In this document: piece by piece, positions 31,206 through 39,154 of the stretch
Numbering within the stretch: the stretch's first letter is position 1
How the letters are laid out: each line of letters opens with the position of its first letter
From: a virus
Strand: one strand, 5' to 3'
Length of the DNA stretch: 48,990 nt
Virus record (IMG/VR): IMGVR_UViG_3300032287_003534
Span: 1-48,990 of that record
Notes under the pieces: generated by a model
What the model saw: the letters and a program-made list of their open reading frames with translations, nothing else
Database searches by the model: none
Told to the model about the DNA's origin: nothing
Translations under genes and position numbers: made by a program

Positions 31206-32417
31206 TCACATCGCCCGCAGGCGTTCCAGCGCCAGCTCGACGAGGCGGGCCTGGGCGCCCGGGGCGAGGGCGGCGGCCGGGGTGAGCGGGCGGCCCCGGG
31301 CCTCGGCGCCAGCGCGGGCGCCGACGACAGCGCCGGACACAGCGGCGTGGAGGTCGTCGCTTCCGGCGGACAGTCCGGCCCCGAGCGCAGCGGAGCGCAG
31401 TGCTTCCCACACAGCGTAGCCCACGTCATCCCACGTCGGCTCCGCGGCCGGCGCAGGCTCGGCGGGCGCCTCAGTCTGCACAGGCGCCTCAGGCCGCGCC
31501 GGGGCGTCGTCGGCGGGCCTCGGGTCGGCCTCGGGCGGCGGCGCGTCCTGGGGCGCCTGGGGCGCGGCAAGCGGGGGCTGCGGGGCGTCGGGCGCGGCCT
31601 CGGCGGGCGCGGGCAGGGCGCGGACGGGTGACACGGGCGACGCGAGCGGCGCAGGGAGGGCAGGGGCGGAGGGCGCGGCGGCTTGGGCGGCCTGCCACTC
31701 GCGGAGCCCAGGGATCGGGATGGGGGCCTGGGGGAAGCCGCCGCGGTCGCCGATGATCGAGAGGGCTTTCGCGCGCGCCATCGCGACAGGGTCGGTCTTC
31801 CACGCGCCCTTCTCGCCCTTGCCCTGGGCGCGCTGGCGCCGGTCGTCGATCTCGCCGGCCGAGACCCAGTGCATCTTGCAGGCGCCGGAAGCGTGCGAGG
31901 TGACGCTGACGACGACGCCGCGCAGGTCTTCCCACTTTCTCGGGACGTTGTCGGGGTCGCGGCGCAGGGTGGCGACGAGGCCGTCTTGGCCCATCTCGAG
32001 GATGCACGTCGGGCCGACCGGGACCGTCTCGACGTCGGCGCCGGCGGCGAAAGCCATGCGCACCCGCCCCACCGGCGTCGGGCGACCGGTCAGCGCGCGG
32101 CTCTGGGCGTACAGGTAGCCGGTGCCGGTGCCCAGGGCGCCCGGGAGCAGGCCAAGCCGGGCGAGGTACGCCACCGCTGCGAAGACCGCGCCTGCGCTGG
32201 CCTTGCGCAGCGGGTCGCCGGGGGCGTCGCCACTGCCGCTCGCCGGCGCGGCAAGCTGCGCCTCGACCGCGCTGCGCATCGCCGTGGCGAAGGCGGCGAC
32301 CGGCGGGGGCGGGGTGGTGCCGCGGGGGTAGCCCAAGGCGGCGCATGTGATCGCGAAGACAGCGGTAGGCAGGCGGTCTTCGGGGATGGGGTAGGACAGA
32401 TCGGGGCGGTCGGTCAT
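31206..32417 (-). CDS. RecT-like single-strand annealing protein
   Basis: A 403-residue protein. The core has the RecT layout: ASAGAVFAAVAYLARLGLLPG near 70-95, a beta region (PTCILEMGQDGLVATLRRDP) around 140, and KMHWVSAGEIDDRRQRAQGKGEKGAWKTDPVAMARAKAL near 180-220, matching the typical 'W-x-TD-x2-MA-x-K' segment. Residues about 250-340 are a long Pro/Ala linker followed by a C-terminal helical domain, possibly for partner binding. It anneals complementary single strands and would work with the exonuclease at 33706 and the phage SSB. Confidence 0.75.
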   Translation of the reverse strand: MTDRPDLSYPIPEDRLPTAVFAITCAALGYPRGTTPPPPVAAFATAMRSAVEAQLAAPASGSGDAPGDPLRKASAGAVFAAVAYLARLGLLPGALGTGTGYLYAQSRALTGRPTPVGRVRMAFAAGADVETVPVGPTCILEMGQDGLVATLRRDPDNVPRKWEDLRGVVVSVTSHASGACKMHWVSAGEIDDRRQRAQGKGEKGAWKTDPVAMARAKALSIIGDRGGFPQAPIPIPGLREWQAAQAAAPSAPALPAPLASPVSPVRALPAPAEAAPDAPQPPLAAPQAPQDAPPPEADPRPADDAPARPEAPVQTEAPAEPAPAAEPTWDDVGYAVWEALRSAALGAGLSAGSDDLHAAVSGAVVGARAGAEARGRPLTPAAALAPGAQARLVELALERLRAM

Positions 32418-32516
32418 GGCGGGTCCTGTCGGCGTGGTGGGTGGAGGCCGGCTTGCGCCGGGCGCGCCGCGGTGGCCCCGCGCGGCGATGGGTGGTGGGC
32501 CCGGGGCGGCCCGGGG

Positions 32517-32960
32517 CTACCAAACGAAGGTGATCTCGGTGTAGCGGCCGCAGTCGTTGACGCGAGCCTTGGGCTGCGTGGACAACTCGGCGATCAGGTC
32601 AGCGTCGGCGGCGCGGTAGCCGATGAAGCCGTCGCGGGCGGCAAACTGCGCGGTCTTGCCGGCGACGGTCACGGTGCGCCAGCCCTGCTCGCCGGTAGCG
32701 GTGATCATGCGGGCGGCCTCGCGCAGGGCGGAAACGCTGCTGTAGGTCCGCACGTTCGCCATGTTGACGATGTCGGACTGCCGGGCAGCGTTGCGCTCGT
32801 CGAGCGAGCGGCGGGCGTCCGTGCGGGCATCCGCAACGCGGCCGGTGCCGTTGCAGAGGTAGCACATGCCGCCGGCGCGGTGGCGGAAGCAGACCAGACT
32901 GCCGGAACCGAAGCACTTGGGGCAGGAGAAGGTCACGGCAGTCTTAGCGGCGGCGTTCAT
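32517..32960 (-). CDS. Zinc-binding DnaJ-type Cys-rich protein (cassette 4)
   Basis: A 147-residue protein. Two C-x2-C-x-G-x-G motifs, CPKCFGSG at about 13-20 and CYLCNGTG at about 33-40, recall one zinc module of DnaJ. The remainder is helical with a C-terminal beta strand. The leader and first codons (MNAAAKTAVT) match gene 24748-24933 (MYAATTKTAVT). First gene after the promoter at 33020-33078. It sits between exonuclease and annealing genes, so a role in recombination is possible. Confidence 0.6.
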   Translation of the reverse strand: MNAAAKTAVTFSCPKCFGSGSLVCFRHRAGGMCYLCNGTGRVADARTDARRSLDERNAARQSDIVNMANVRTYSSVSALREAARMITATGEQGWRTVTVAGKTAQFAARDGFIGYRAADADLIAELSTQPKARVNDCGRYTEITFVW

Positions 32961-33019
32961 GGTCGGCTCCGTTCGTCTTGGCGTTTCGCGCCGGGGCTCT
33001 CAGCGCCCCCGGCGCACAA

Positions 33020-33078
33020 GTCATATCCGCCCCTCCCCAGACGTGCAATAGCCGGCGCGCAGAAACTTGAAAGAAAGT
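33020..33078 (-). promoter_or_regulatory. Tripartite early promoter, copy 4
   Basis: ACTTTCTT (33078-33071), 18 bp, GCTATTGCAC (-35 at 33048-33043), 17 bp, TATGAC (33025-33020). Start near 33013. The leader forms a 9-bp GCGCCGGGG/CCCCGGCGC hairpin with a GCGCTGAGAG loop. The -10 differs from the other copies, which may set strength. Confidence 0.7.
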
Positions 33079-33117
33079 CCCTGCGCGCCGACTATCGCGA
33101 CCACGTCGGCGCTTTCG

Positions 33118-33696
33118 CTACCTTGGTACGGCTGACCAGCCGCGCGCGATGGCTGCGGACAGCGCCCAGGGCGGCACCCATCGCCGCTTGCGCTCGGCGA
33201 CCACCCCCTCGCGGAGCTGCCGTGGGCGGCTCTCGCAGGACCACTGCGTCGGGCCGTCGCGGTCGCCGGGGCGGATGACCTCGATCCAGCCTGCTGCGCG
33301 CAGGGACGTCCCTGGCTCGGACTGCAGCGTGTAGGTCACGATGGGGGTCCCGTGCTGGGAGTCGGCCCGCGCCCAGCGCGCCGCCGCGCCCAAGAGCGCA
33401 GACGCGCACCCGGGGGGGGCTCCGTCAGGCACGATGCCGCGGGTGTACTCGACCCACCCTGCGGCATCCAAGACCCGCGCCACCGGGCGCCCCACGATGC
33501 CCCAGGCGCACGGCTCACCCGGGTCGGCGCCGAAGAGCGCGGGTTGCAGTGAGGGGCGGTCCAGGCGCGACACCTCAAGACCCACGCGCCCGCCGACGAC
33601 GACCGGCAGGTGCCGATGATGCTCGGCGCAGCGACGGATGCACTCGCCGAGATCGACGGTGCGGACGATGAGGCGGACGGCGCCGGGCGGTTTCAT
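33118..33696 (-). CDS. XF1762-like protein (GNAT-like fold)
   Basis: A 192-residue protein. The run AWGIVGRPVARVLDAAGWVEYTRG, CASALLGAAARWARA and IVTYTLQSEPGTSLRAAGW is one I recognise from the XF1762 family of phage proteins, related in fold to GNAT acetyltransferases. No substrate is known. It follows the exonuclease gene in the same transcription unit with a nine-base gap. Confidence 0.65.
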   Translation of the reverse strand: MKPPGAVRLIVRTVDLGECIRRCAEHHRHLPVVVGGRVGLEVSRLDRPSLQPALFGADPGEPCAWGIVGRPVARVLDAAGWVEYTRGIVPDGAPPGCASALLGAAARWARADSQHGTPIVTYTLQSEPGTSLRAAGWIEVIRPGDRDGPTQWSCESRPRQLREGVVAERKRRWVPPWALSAAIARGWSAVPR

Positions 33697-33705
33697 GGGG
33701 TGATC

Positions 33706-34947
33706 CTACAGGCCCGCGAGGATGTCCGCGAGCAGGTCAGCATCGGCAGCCTGCAGCGCCGGCGCATCGGCTGGCCCGGCGCTGTCGTCGCGGTCGGCCC
33801 AGCGGGCGGCGAGGGCGCCGACCGTCACGCCGGGGACGTGGAGCGGCGCGGGCGGGGTGATCACGTCGCCCGGGGGCAGGTCGCCGGGGCCCGCAGTGTC
33901 GAGCCAGCCCGGGGTGACGCGCAGCGAGCGGGTGCCGCCCGGCTTGCCGGTGATGCTGATCTTCCCGGGCTTGCCCGTGCGGTCGGCGGCGCGCTTGGCT
34001 GCGGGGTCGGCGCTCGGGTCGGGGATGACGACGGTATCGACGTTGTGGGCGCCGAGCGCGGCGAGAAGGTCGGCGCGCAGGCGCTCGCGACGGTCCTCAG
34101 CGAGAGCAGCGACGCTGCGGGCGTCCTCGTACTCGTATGCCAAGCGCGCCAGCCCGGGGGCGACGTGCTGCCCCTCGCGGCTCCACAGGCGCACGGCGAT
34201 GGCCGCGTCGTCGGGAACGCCGACAGGCACGGGCTCGCCGTCGATGATGTGCCGCTGGCGCCACTCGCCCACGGCCTCGATGAGCGCGGCGAAAGCAGCG
34301 TCGGCGCCGTCGTCCCAGACGAGGCGGACGCGCCGATGCCAGTGCGGCGAGGGCCAGCACCACAGGTCGATCCAGGCGGCCTCGGACTCGCCGCAGGCCC
34401 GGACCACGCCCAGCTCGACGAGGCATTGCAGGGCGTAGGCGCGGGGCACGGCGGGGCCCTGTGGATCGGCGAGGGTCGCGGCGAGGCCGTAGCCCTGCGG
34501 CGCGTCGGGGGCGTAGTCAAGCAGCGCGCCGGGGGACCGGGGGATCTTGGCTTGGACGAGGCCGAGCACGTCGGTACTCTCATCGTCGATGCTGCCGCTG
34601 ATCGCCAGCGCGTCGGGCGACACTGCGAGCCACGGGATCGTCGGGTGCGTCCAGCGCGTGATGTCGGTGTAGAGCGCGCCAGCGTCGAGCGGGTGGTGCA
34701 TTTCGTACTCGGCGAGGGCCGCGGCCTCAAGCCTGTTCCCGACGGCGCGCGGGTCGTCGGGGGTTGACGGCTCGGGGTCGCGGGGGATGGCTCCGCGCTT
34801 TTGGGCGGCGAAGCGGGCGGGCGACACGAAGCCCAGGCCGAAGATGGCCGGGATGTCGCTGGCGCCGATCATCGGGTAGCCGTCGGGGGCGGGGGTGGAG
34901 CGGGCGGCGAGCCATTCGGCGCGGTCGGGGTAGGTGGCGACGGGCAT
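33706..34947 (-). CDS. YqaJ-type phage exonuclease
   Basis: A 413-residue protein. The N-terminal half has the YqaJ/lambda-exonuclease pattern: IGASDIPAIFGLGFVSPARF at 27-46, GNRLEAAALAEYEM near 70, IPWLAVSPDAL near 105 and the catalytic-type LVQAKIPRS near 130. These residues hold the metal and align the 5' strand for degradation, leaving 3' tails for the RecT-like protein. The C-terminal 150 residues (PGKISITGKPGGTRSLRVT) are an extra domain not usual in lambda Exo. ATG behind GTCAGCGGTC is weak. Confidence 0.7.
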   Translation of the reverse strand: MPVATYPDRAEWLAARSTPAPDGYPMIGASDIPAIFGLGFVSPARFAAQKRGAIPRDPEPSTPDDPRAVGNRLEAAALAEYEMHHPLDAGALYTDITRWTHPTIPWLAVSPDALAISGSIDDESTDVLGLVQAKIPRSPGALLDYAPDAPQGYGLAATLADPQGPAVPRAYALQCLVELGVVRACGESEAAWIDLWCWPSPHWHRRVRLVWDDGADAAFAALIEAVGEWRQRHIIDGEPVPVGVPDDAAIAVRLWSREGQHVAPGLARLAYEYEDARSVAALAEDRRERLRADLLAALGAHNVDTVVIPDPSADPAAKRAADRTGKPGKISITGKPGGTRSLRVTPGWLDTAGPGDLPPGDVITPPAPLHVPGVTVGALAARWADRDDSAGPADAPALQAADADLLADILAGL

Positions 34948-34948
34948 G

Positions 34949-35455
34949 TCAGCGGTCCTCGGTGGTGGTTGGGGTGGCGAAGGCGGGCGAGTCGAGCGGC
35001 GCGCCGACGATCTCGCGGTACAGGCGCAGCGTGGCCCAGCCCGCGTGGGTCAGGGGCGTCGACGGCGAGAAGACCGACGACGACGGCTTGTACCTCCGAT
35101 CGATCAGGCCGCGGCAGCCGAGCGCGGACATGCGCTCGGGGGGGACGTGGTGGGTGGTCGCGCCGGGCGGGTAGGACAGGTGATGCAGATCGTCGATCAT
35201 CGTCGGGTCAGTGTTGAGGATCTCGATCAGCGCGCCGTGGGAGGCGAGGTGGTCGCGGGCGGCGTCGAGCCTGCCGCGGGTGGCGATCAGGTTGTGGTGG
35301 GCGCTGGTCTGGCGCTTCTCGGCCCGGATGCGGTCCTGCGTAGCGGCGCGGTCCTCAGCGACCGCTTCCACCTCGGCGGCGCGCAGGCGGTCGACATCGG
35401 CGCTGGCGGGGGTGGAGCGGGCGAGGGCGGCGGCTCGGATCTCGGCGGGAGTCAT
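34949..35455 (-). CDS. Unknown protein upstream of the exonuclease
   Basis: A 168-residue protein with a coiled-coil N-terminal half (AEIRAAALARSTPASADVDRLRAAEVEAVAEDRAATQDRIRAEKR) and a C-terminal half with SYPPGATTHHVPPERMSALGCRGLIDRRY. Ribosome site ACAGACAGGAGCCTGAC, of which ten bases are complementary to predicted small RNA 2 (39262-39271). Family not recognised. Confidence 0.5.
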   Translation of the reverse strand: MTPAEIRAAALARSTPASADVDRLRAAEVEAVAEDRAATQDRIRAEKRQTSAHHNLIATRGRLDAARDHLASHGALIEILNTDPTMIDDLHHLSYPPGATTHHVPPERMSALGCRGLIDRRYKPSSSVFSPSTPLTHAGWATLRLYREIVGAPLDSPAFATPTTTEDR

Positions 35456-35653
35456 GTCAGGCTCCTGTCTGTGGTCTTGGTGCAGAGAGGCCCCGGGTTG
35501 CCGTTCGTATGCGGCTCCACTGGCGCTGAGACGCCAATCGGCGCACCCGGGGGCTGCGGGCGCCGTGCGGTTCGTCGGGGTCCGCTGCCCGCCGGCCGGG
35601 TCAGGTTGCCTGCGCGCTCTCCCGGCCGGGTCTGAGCGGCGCGCTTGAGATGG

Positions 35654-36055
35654 TCAGTCGACGGCGACGTCGGGCTCGGTCGGAGCGTCTGGATACCGAA
35701 AGTACAGCAGGAAGAGGCGGCGCTTCGTCAGCGAAAAGAAGTCGTGCGGCCCCGCCTCCTTGTCTGCCGGGTCCCGTGCTGGGGTGTAGAACCGGTTCCA
35801 GGCGCGAGACCGCTCGGGGCCATCCCCTGTGATCGCGGCAGCCACCCGGATGTCGGAGCGCAGCGCGTCCCACTCCGGACCGTGCATGTCCTTGACGCCC
35901 AGCTCAAGGATGAGCGTGTCGGCGTCGGCATGCGCCAGTCGGCGCCACTTTGCGTCGCGGGCGCGTTTGGCGTGGCCCGCTGGTGAGAGGGTGATCTCGC
36001 CTCGGTCTACCTTGGCGTAGAAGTCAGCCTCGAACTCTTTGATCGTCCATCCCAT
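35654..36055 (-). CDS. Unknown early protein, 133 aa
   Basis: First gene after the rightmost early promoter. Charged and helical (MGWTIKEFEADFYAKVDRGEITLSPAGHAKRARDAKWRR), then aromatic-rich SRAWNRFYTPARDP and FFSLTKRRLFLLYFRYP. Ribosome site CCAGGAGCACCG. Function unknown. Confidence 0.55.
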   Translation of the reverse strand: MGWTIKEFEADFYAKVDRGEITLSPAGHAKRARDAKWRRLAHADADTLILELGVKDMHGPEWDALRSDIRVAAAITGDGPERSRAWNRFYTPARDPADKEAGPHDFFSLTKRRLFLLYFRYPDAPTEPDVAVD

Positions 36056-36100
36056 CGGTGCTCCTGGGGGGCCGGCGCGTCGGGCGCTCGGGACACCCCC

Positions 36101-36159
36101 AGCCTATGCGGTCGGCTGGCGACGTGCAATAGCGGCTGCGCAGATTGAGCGAAGAAAGT
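36101..36159 (-). promoter_or_regulatory. Tripartite early promoter, copy 5
   Basis: ACTTTCTT (36159-36152), 18 bp, GCTATTGCAC (-35 at 36129-36124), 17 bp, TAGGCT (36106-36101). Start near 36094. It diverges from the promoter at 36185, the two sharing about 200 bp. Confidence 0.75.
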
Positions 36160-36184
36160 TTGTGGCGGTCTGCGGTGGCGGCTA

Positions 36185-36213
36185 TTGCGCGTCGGTGGCG
36201 GGTGCGATAGCGT
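36185..36213 (+). promoter_or_regulatory. Promoter for dUTPase-clamp operon
   Basis: TATTGCGC with -35 TTGCGC (36185-36190), 17 bp, TAGCGT (36208-36213). Start near 36220. It drives four plus-strand genes to 39092. Confidence 0.7.
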
Positions 36214-36252
36214 GGGTGGGCGCTGCTGGACTGCGGGCGCAGGAGGTGAGTG

Positions 36253-36798
36253 ATGAGTGACGTGGTTGAGGTTCAGGTGTTTGTCGAGCCGGGCGCGCAG
36301 GCGCCGGTTCAGGGCACGCCCGGTGCGGCGGGGTGGGATCTGGCGGCGCGGATCGAGTCGCCGCTGCGGATCAACCCGGGCGACCGGGTGACGGTGCGCA
36401 CCGGGCTTTGGCTGGCGATCCCGGACGGCTTCGAGGGGCAGGTCCGGCCGCGCAGCGGACTGGCGCGCGCATACGGGGTGACGGTCGCCAACGCGCCCGG
36501 GACCGTCGACAGCGACTATCGGGGCGAGGTGCTCGTGCTGCTCGCCAATCACGGTCCTCGGGCGGTGGTGATCCTGCCGGGCGAGCGGATCGCGCAGCTC
36601 GTGATCGCGCCGGTGCCACAGGTGCGGCTCTCGGTGGTCGACAGCGTCGAGGCCCTCGGGGCGACGGCGCGGGGCGAGGGTGGTTTTGGTTCGACCGGTC
36701 GGGGCGAGGTGCCGCTGTCGGCGCCGGCGGCCGATTCGGTGGATGGGCAGCTTGGCTTGTTTGCCGCGGTCAGCGACTGCGGCCCGATGGAGGTGTGA
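36253..36798 (+). CDS. dut: dUTPase with C-terminal clamp-binding motif
   Basis: A 181-residue trimeric dUTPase (dUTP to dUMP and pyrophosphate). All five motifs are present: GWDLAAR at 27-33, RPRSGLA at 65-71, GTVDSDYRGEV at 83-93 with the catalytic Asp, GERIAQLVI at 110-118, and GEGGFGSTG at 141-149. ATG 36253 is chosen for AGGAGGTG at 36241; a GTG one codon earlier is too close. After motif 5 lies a 30-residue tail with QLGLF at 166-170, the bacterial beta-clamp binding pentapeptide. The clamp gene follows directly, so the enzyme is probably tethered to it. Confidence 0.93.
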   Translation: MSDVVEVQVFVEPGAQAPVQGTPGAAGWDLAARIESPLRINPGDRVTVRTGLWLAIPDGFEGQVRPRSGLARAYGVTVANAPGTVDSDYRGEVLVLLANHGPRAVVILPGERIAQLVIAPVPQVRLSVVDSVEALGATARGEGGFGSTGRGEVPLSAPAADSVDGQLGLFAAVSDCGPMEV

Positions 36799-36800
36799 TC

Positions 36801-38006
36801 ATGGGTTTTCAGATTGAGGCTTCGGCGTTGAAGGCGGCTCTCGCCGTGGTGCGGCCGGCGGTGGAGGCCAAGGGTGCGAACCCTTTGGCGGCCTACGTGC
36901 AGGTCGTCGTCGGGCCGGAGTCGGTGGCGGTGACGGCCAACCGGGGCGACATCTCGATGCGGTCGGCGTTCAAGGCCGACCCGGGCGATACCTGCGAGGT
37001 CGTCGCCCCGCATGACCGGCTGTCGCAGATCGTCGGCCTGTACGACGGCCAGACGCTGACGATGGCCTACAAGCCCGGGACGCGGGCGTTGACGATCCGG
37101 GCGGCGAAGGCTTCGCACGTCTTGACCTGCGCGGACCCGAAGGACTGGGCGCCGCTCGACTGGGCGGCGAAGGGGCGCGGCACCGACCTGCCCTCGCCGA
37201 TCATCCTCGCCGCGGCGGGGTGGTCGCACCTGTGGGGCGTGGCAGGGTACGCGAGCGGCGACGTGAACCGCTACGGGTTGGCCGGCGTGCACCTGGAGCG
37301 CGTCGGCGACGGCGAGACGCTGCGGGCCGCGGCGACGGACGGCTCGCGGCTGTGCTGGCGCGGGGCGCGGGCCGAGGCGACGATCCCGATCAGCGGGGCG
37401 GACCTGCCGCGCAAGGCGCTGATCTCCCGCGAGATGGCCGGGGTGCTCGGCAAGGCGGCAGGCAGCGCAGGCGCCGAAGACCTCTTCGCGCTGACCGTCG
37501 GTGAGCGCGTGGCGGTGTGGAGCCAAGTCGACGCCGATGGTGATGAGGTCGGGTCGCTGCGGGTGCGCTTCTCGCTCGTCGAGGGCGAGTTTCCCGACTA
37601 TCGGCAGGTCATCCCGGGCGGCATCAAGCGGACGTGCACGGTCAAGGTCGCCGTCTTGGCGACGGCACTGCGGTCGGTGGCGGTCAGCGCGACTGACAAG
37701 CAGTCGTCGGTCCGGTGCTCCTTCGAGGAGGGGCGGCTTCTGCTCTCTGCCCAGGACGCCGGCGGCAAGGGCGGCGAGGCCCGCGCGGAGGTCGAGTGTG
37801 ACTTCGACGGCTCGCCGCTGTCCACGGGCTTTAACGCGACGTATCTCGATGCCGTCTTGCGCGGGGCGTCCGGCGACAGCGTGACGGTGCATCTCGGCGA
37901 GGCCCTCGACCCGTCGATCTGGCTCGGCGAGCTGTGGCGCCCGCAGGCCGGGCGGCTGGCGGACGTGGCCGATCTGGTCGTCGTGATGCCGATGCGGCTG
38001 GACTGA
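36801..38006 (+). CDS. dnaN: DNA polymerase sliding clamp (DnaN-like)
   Basis: A 401-residue beta clamp. It has the three-domain repeat: an N-terminal MGFQIEASALKAALAVVRPAVEAKG-type strand-helix, a middle domain with YASGDVNRYGLAGVHLER and TDGSRLCW, and a third with VEGEFPDYRQVIPGG, FNATYLDAVL and VVVMPMRLD at the end (the usual M-P-[MI]-R-[LV]). These are clear DnaN landmarks. It would ring the DNA and tether polymerase. No polymerase gene was found in the window. GGAGGTG precedes the ATG. Its stop overlaps the next start. Confidence 0.88.
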   Translation: MGFQIEASALKAALAVVRPAVEAKGANPLAAYVQVVVGPESVAVTANRGDISMRSAFKADPGDTCEVVAPHDRLSQIVGLYDGQTLTMAYKPGTRALTIRAAKASHVLTCADPKDWAPLDWAAKGRGTDLPSPIILAAAGWSHLWGVAGYASGDVNRYGLAGVHLERVGDGETLRAAATDGSRLCWRGARAEATIPISGADLPRKALISREMAGVLGKAAGSAGAEDLFALTVGERVAVWSQVDADGDEVGSLRVRFSLVEGEFPDYRQVIPGGIKRTCTVKVAVLATALRSVAVSATDKQSSVRCSFEEGRLLLSAQDAGGKGGEARAEVECDFDGSPLSTGFNATYLDAVLRGASGDSVTVHLGEALDPSIWLGELWRPQAGRLADVADLVVVMPMRLD

Positions 38007-38617
38007 TGAGCGCGCCGCAGGACGTCATGTCGATCCGTCTGGCCACGATGGAGGCGCGCGAGAGCGCACTGCGGGCGGCCCTGATCGATGCACAGACGCG
38101 CTTGCGGCGCGCCGGTGGTGGTCAGGGTTGGGATGCCGCGGCGTTCGCCGCCCTGTCCGCTGACGTCGCCGGCCTGCGCGCGGAGGCACAGGCGCAGCGG
38201 CAGCGGGCGGACGAGGCCGAAGAGCGCGCCGAGGACGCCGATAGGGCGCGGCGCGAGGCCGAAGCGGACGCTGCCGCGCTGCGCAGGCAGCTTGCCGCGG
38301 CGCTGCAGGGGGCGGGTGAGCGCACCGCCCCCGGGCTGCCGCAGGCGCCGAGGCCCGCGCGGCTGGCACCCGTCCGCGGCGTGGCCTCGCCGGCAGCCAC
38401 GCCGGAGGAGGCTGTGCTATGGGTCGTCTCGTCGGGGTCGCGCGTGCGGGCCCAGGCGGGCGGCAAGATCACGAAGGAACGTCTGCAAGCCGATGATGCC
38501 GCGGCGTTCCTTGAGGCGGTCTTCGCCGTGCGGGCGGCTGCGGAAGGGACCGCAGCGCGTGCGCAGGCACACAGCCGGGCGCTCGCCGAGATGGCGGCGC
38601 TGGCCCGGAAGGCTTGA
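38006..38617 (+). CDS. Coiled-coil protein downstream of the clamp
   Basis: A 203-residue protein. Residues about 10-110 are a long coiled coil (ARESALRAALIDAQTRLRRAGG, RQRADEAEERAEDADRARREAEADAAALRRQ), followed by a Pro/Ala linker and a small folded C-terminus (EEAVLWVVSSGSRVRAQAGGKITKERLQADDAAAFLEAVF). Overlap with the clamp stop by one base suggests a replication link. No family recognised. Confidence 0.55.
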   Translation: MSAPQDVMSIRLATMEARESALRAALIDAQTRLRRAGGGQGWDAAAFAALSADVAGLRAEAQAQRQRADEAEERAEDADRARREAEADAAALRRQLAAALQGAGERTAPGLPQAPRPARLAPVRGVASPAATPEEAVLWVVSSGSRVRAQAGGKITKERLQADDAAAFLEAVFAVRAAAEGTAARAQAHSRALAEMAALARKA

Positions 38618-38624
38618 GGTGGTG

Positions 38625-39092
38625 ATGCAAGAGTGGAAGCGTGAAGCGATGGACTGTGCGATGATCGTGCCCAAGGCACAGACACCGCTTGACCTTGACG
38701 GCAAGGGTGAGCGGCAAGACGGCACCGTCGATCAGGTCGTCTCGGTGCCTGTCGACGGGTGGGGGCTGTATGTCGACGGCATACGGACGGGGGTGCACGT
38801 CACGGACTACGACCCCTGCGCGCAGGCGGAGGTCTGTAGCCGCTCGGGCAAGCCGGACCCCAAAGGGCGGGTGCTGTCCGCATGGGGCGCACCCGGCTGG
38901 GGCGTGGTCAGCCTGTGGGGGCGGCGCCTTGACGCGGGCGCCGGAGAAGGGCGCGCGGAGATCGTCGAGGCGGGCCAGCGCCGGGCCCTGACGTGGTGGC
39001 CGCTGCTCTCGGAGCGGCTGCCGTGGCGCGAGGGGCGCGAGGCCACGCTGAGGGCAGCGCAGGCGGTTGGCGCCGAGGTCTGGTCGTGGTAG
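38625..39092 (+). CDS. Unknown protein, 155 aa
   Basis: ATG 38625 behind GAGGTGGTG. Beta-rich with GWGLYVDGIRTGVHVTDYDPC, GWGVVSLWGRRLDAG and a Trp-rich C-terminus (WWPLLSERLPWREG). The stop TAG is part of the -10 of the small RNA promoter at 39067, so transcription of the RNA array begins exactly where the operon ends. Function unknown. Confidence 0.55.
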   Translation: MQEWKREAMDCAMIVPKAQTPLDLDGKGERQDGTVDQVVSVPVDGWGLYVDGIRTGVHVTDYDPCAQAEVCSRSGKPDPKGRVLSAWGAPGWGVVSLWGRRLDAGAGEGRAEIVEAGQRRALTWWPLLSERLPWREGREATLRAAQAVGAEVWSW

Positions 39093-39095
39093 GCT
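39067..39095 (+). promoter_or_regulatory. Promoter of small RNA 1
   Basis: TTGGCG (39067-39072), 17 bp, TAGGCT (39090-39095). The -10 includes the stop codon of the upstream gene. Confidence 0.55.
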
Positions 39096-39101
39096 GGTAG
39101 C

Positions 39102-39154
39102 CTGCCGCTACACCCCGCACCTAGCCCCGCTGGACATCCGGCGGGGCTGTCTTT
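39102..39154 (+). ncRNA. Predicted small RNA 1
   Basis: About 53 nt from the inferred start to the terminator. A short unpaired 5' part (CTGCCGCTACACC...) is followed by a perfect intrinsic terminator. No ORF of sensible composition lies on either strand. Ends are inferred, not measured. Target unknown. Confidence 0.5.
39123..39154 (+). terminator. Intrinsic terminator of small RNA 1
   Basis: AGCCCCGCTGG pairs with CCGGCGGGGCT (11 bp, one T-G pair, ACAT loop), followed by GTCTTTT. Confidence 0.8.

Noticed and set aside
31683-33278. 531-codon plus-strand frame over the RecT region
   Set aside because: It overlaps the RecT-like gene and a promoter repeat on the opposite strand and has no recognisable protein features.
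35593-35629. CCGGCCGGG/CCCGGCCGG inverted repeat as a terminator
   Set aside because: The arms are 19 bases apart and no T-run follows on the minus strand. It may be simple GC-rich spacer after gene 35654-36055.
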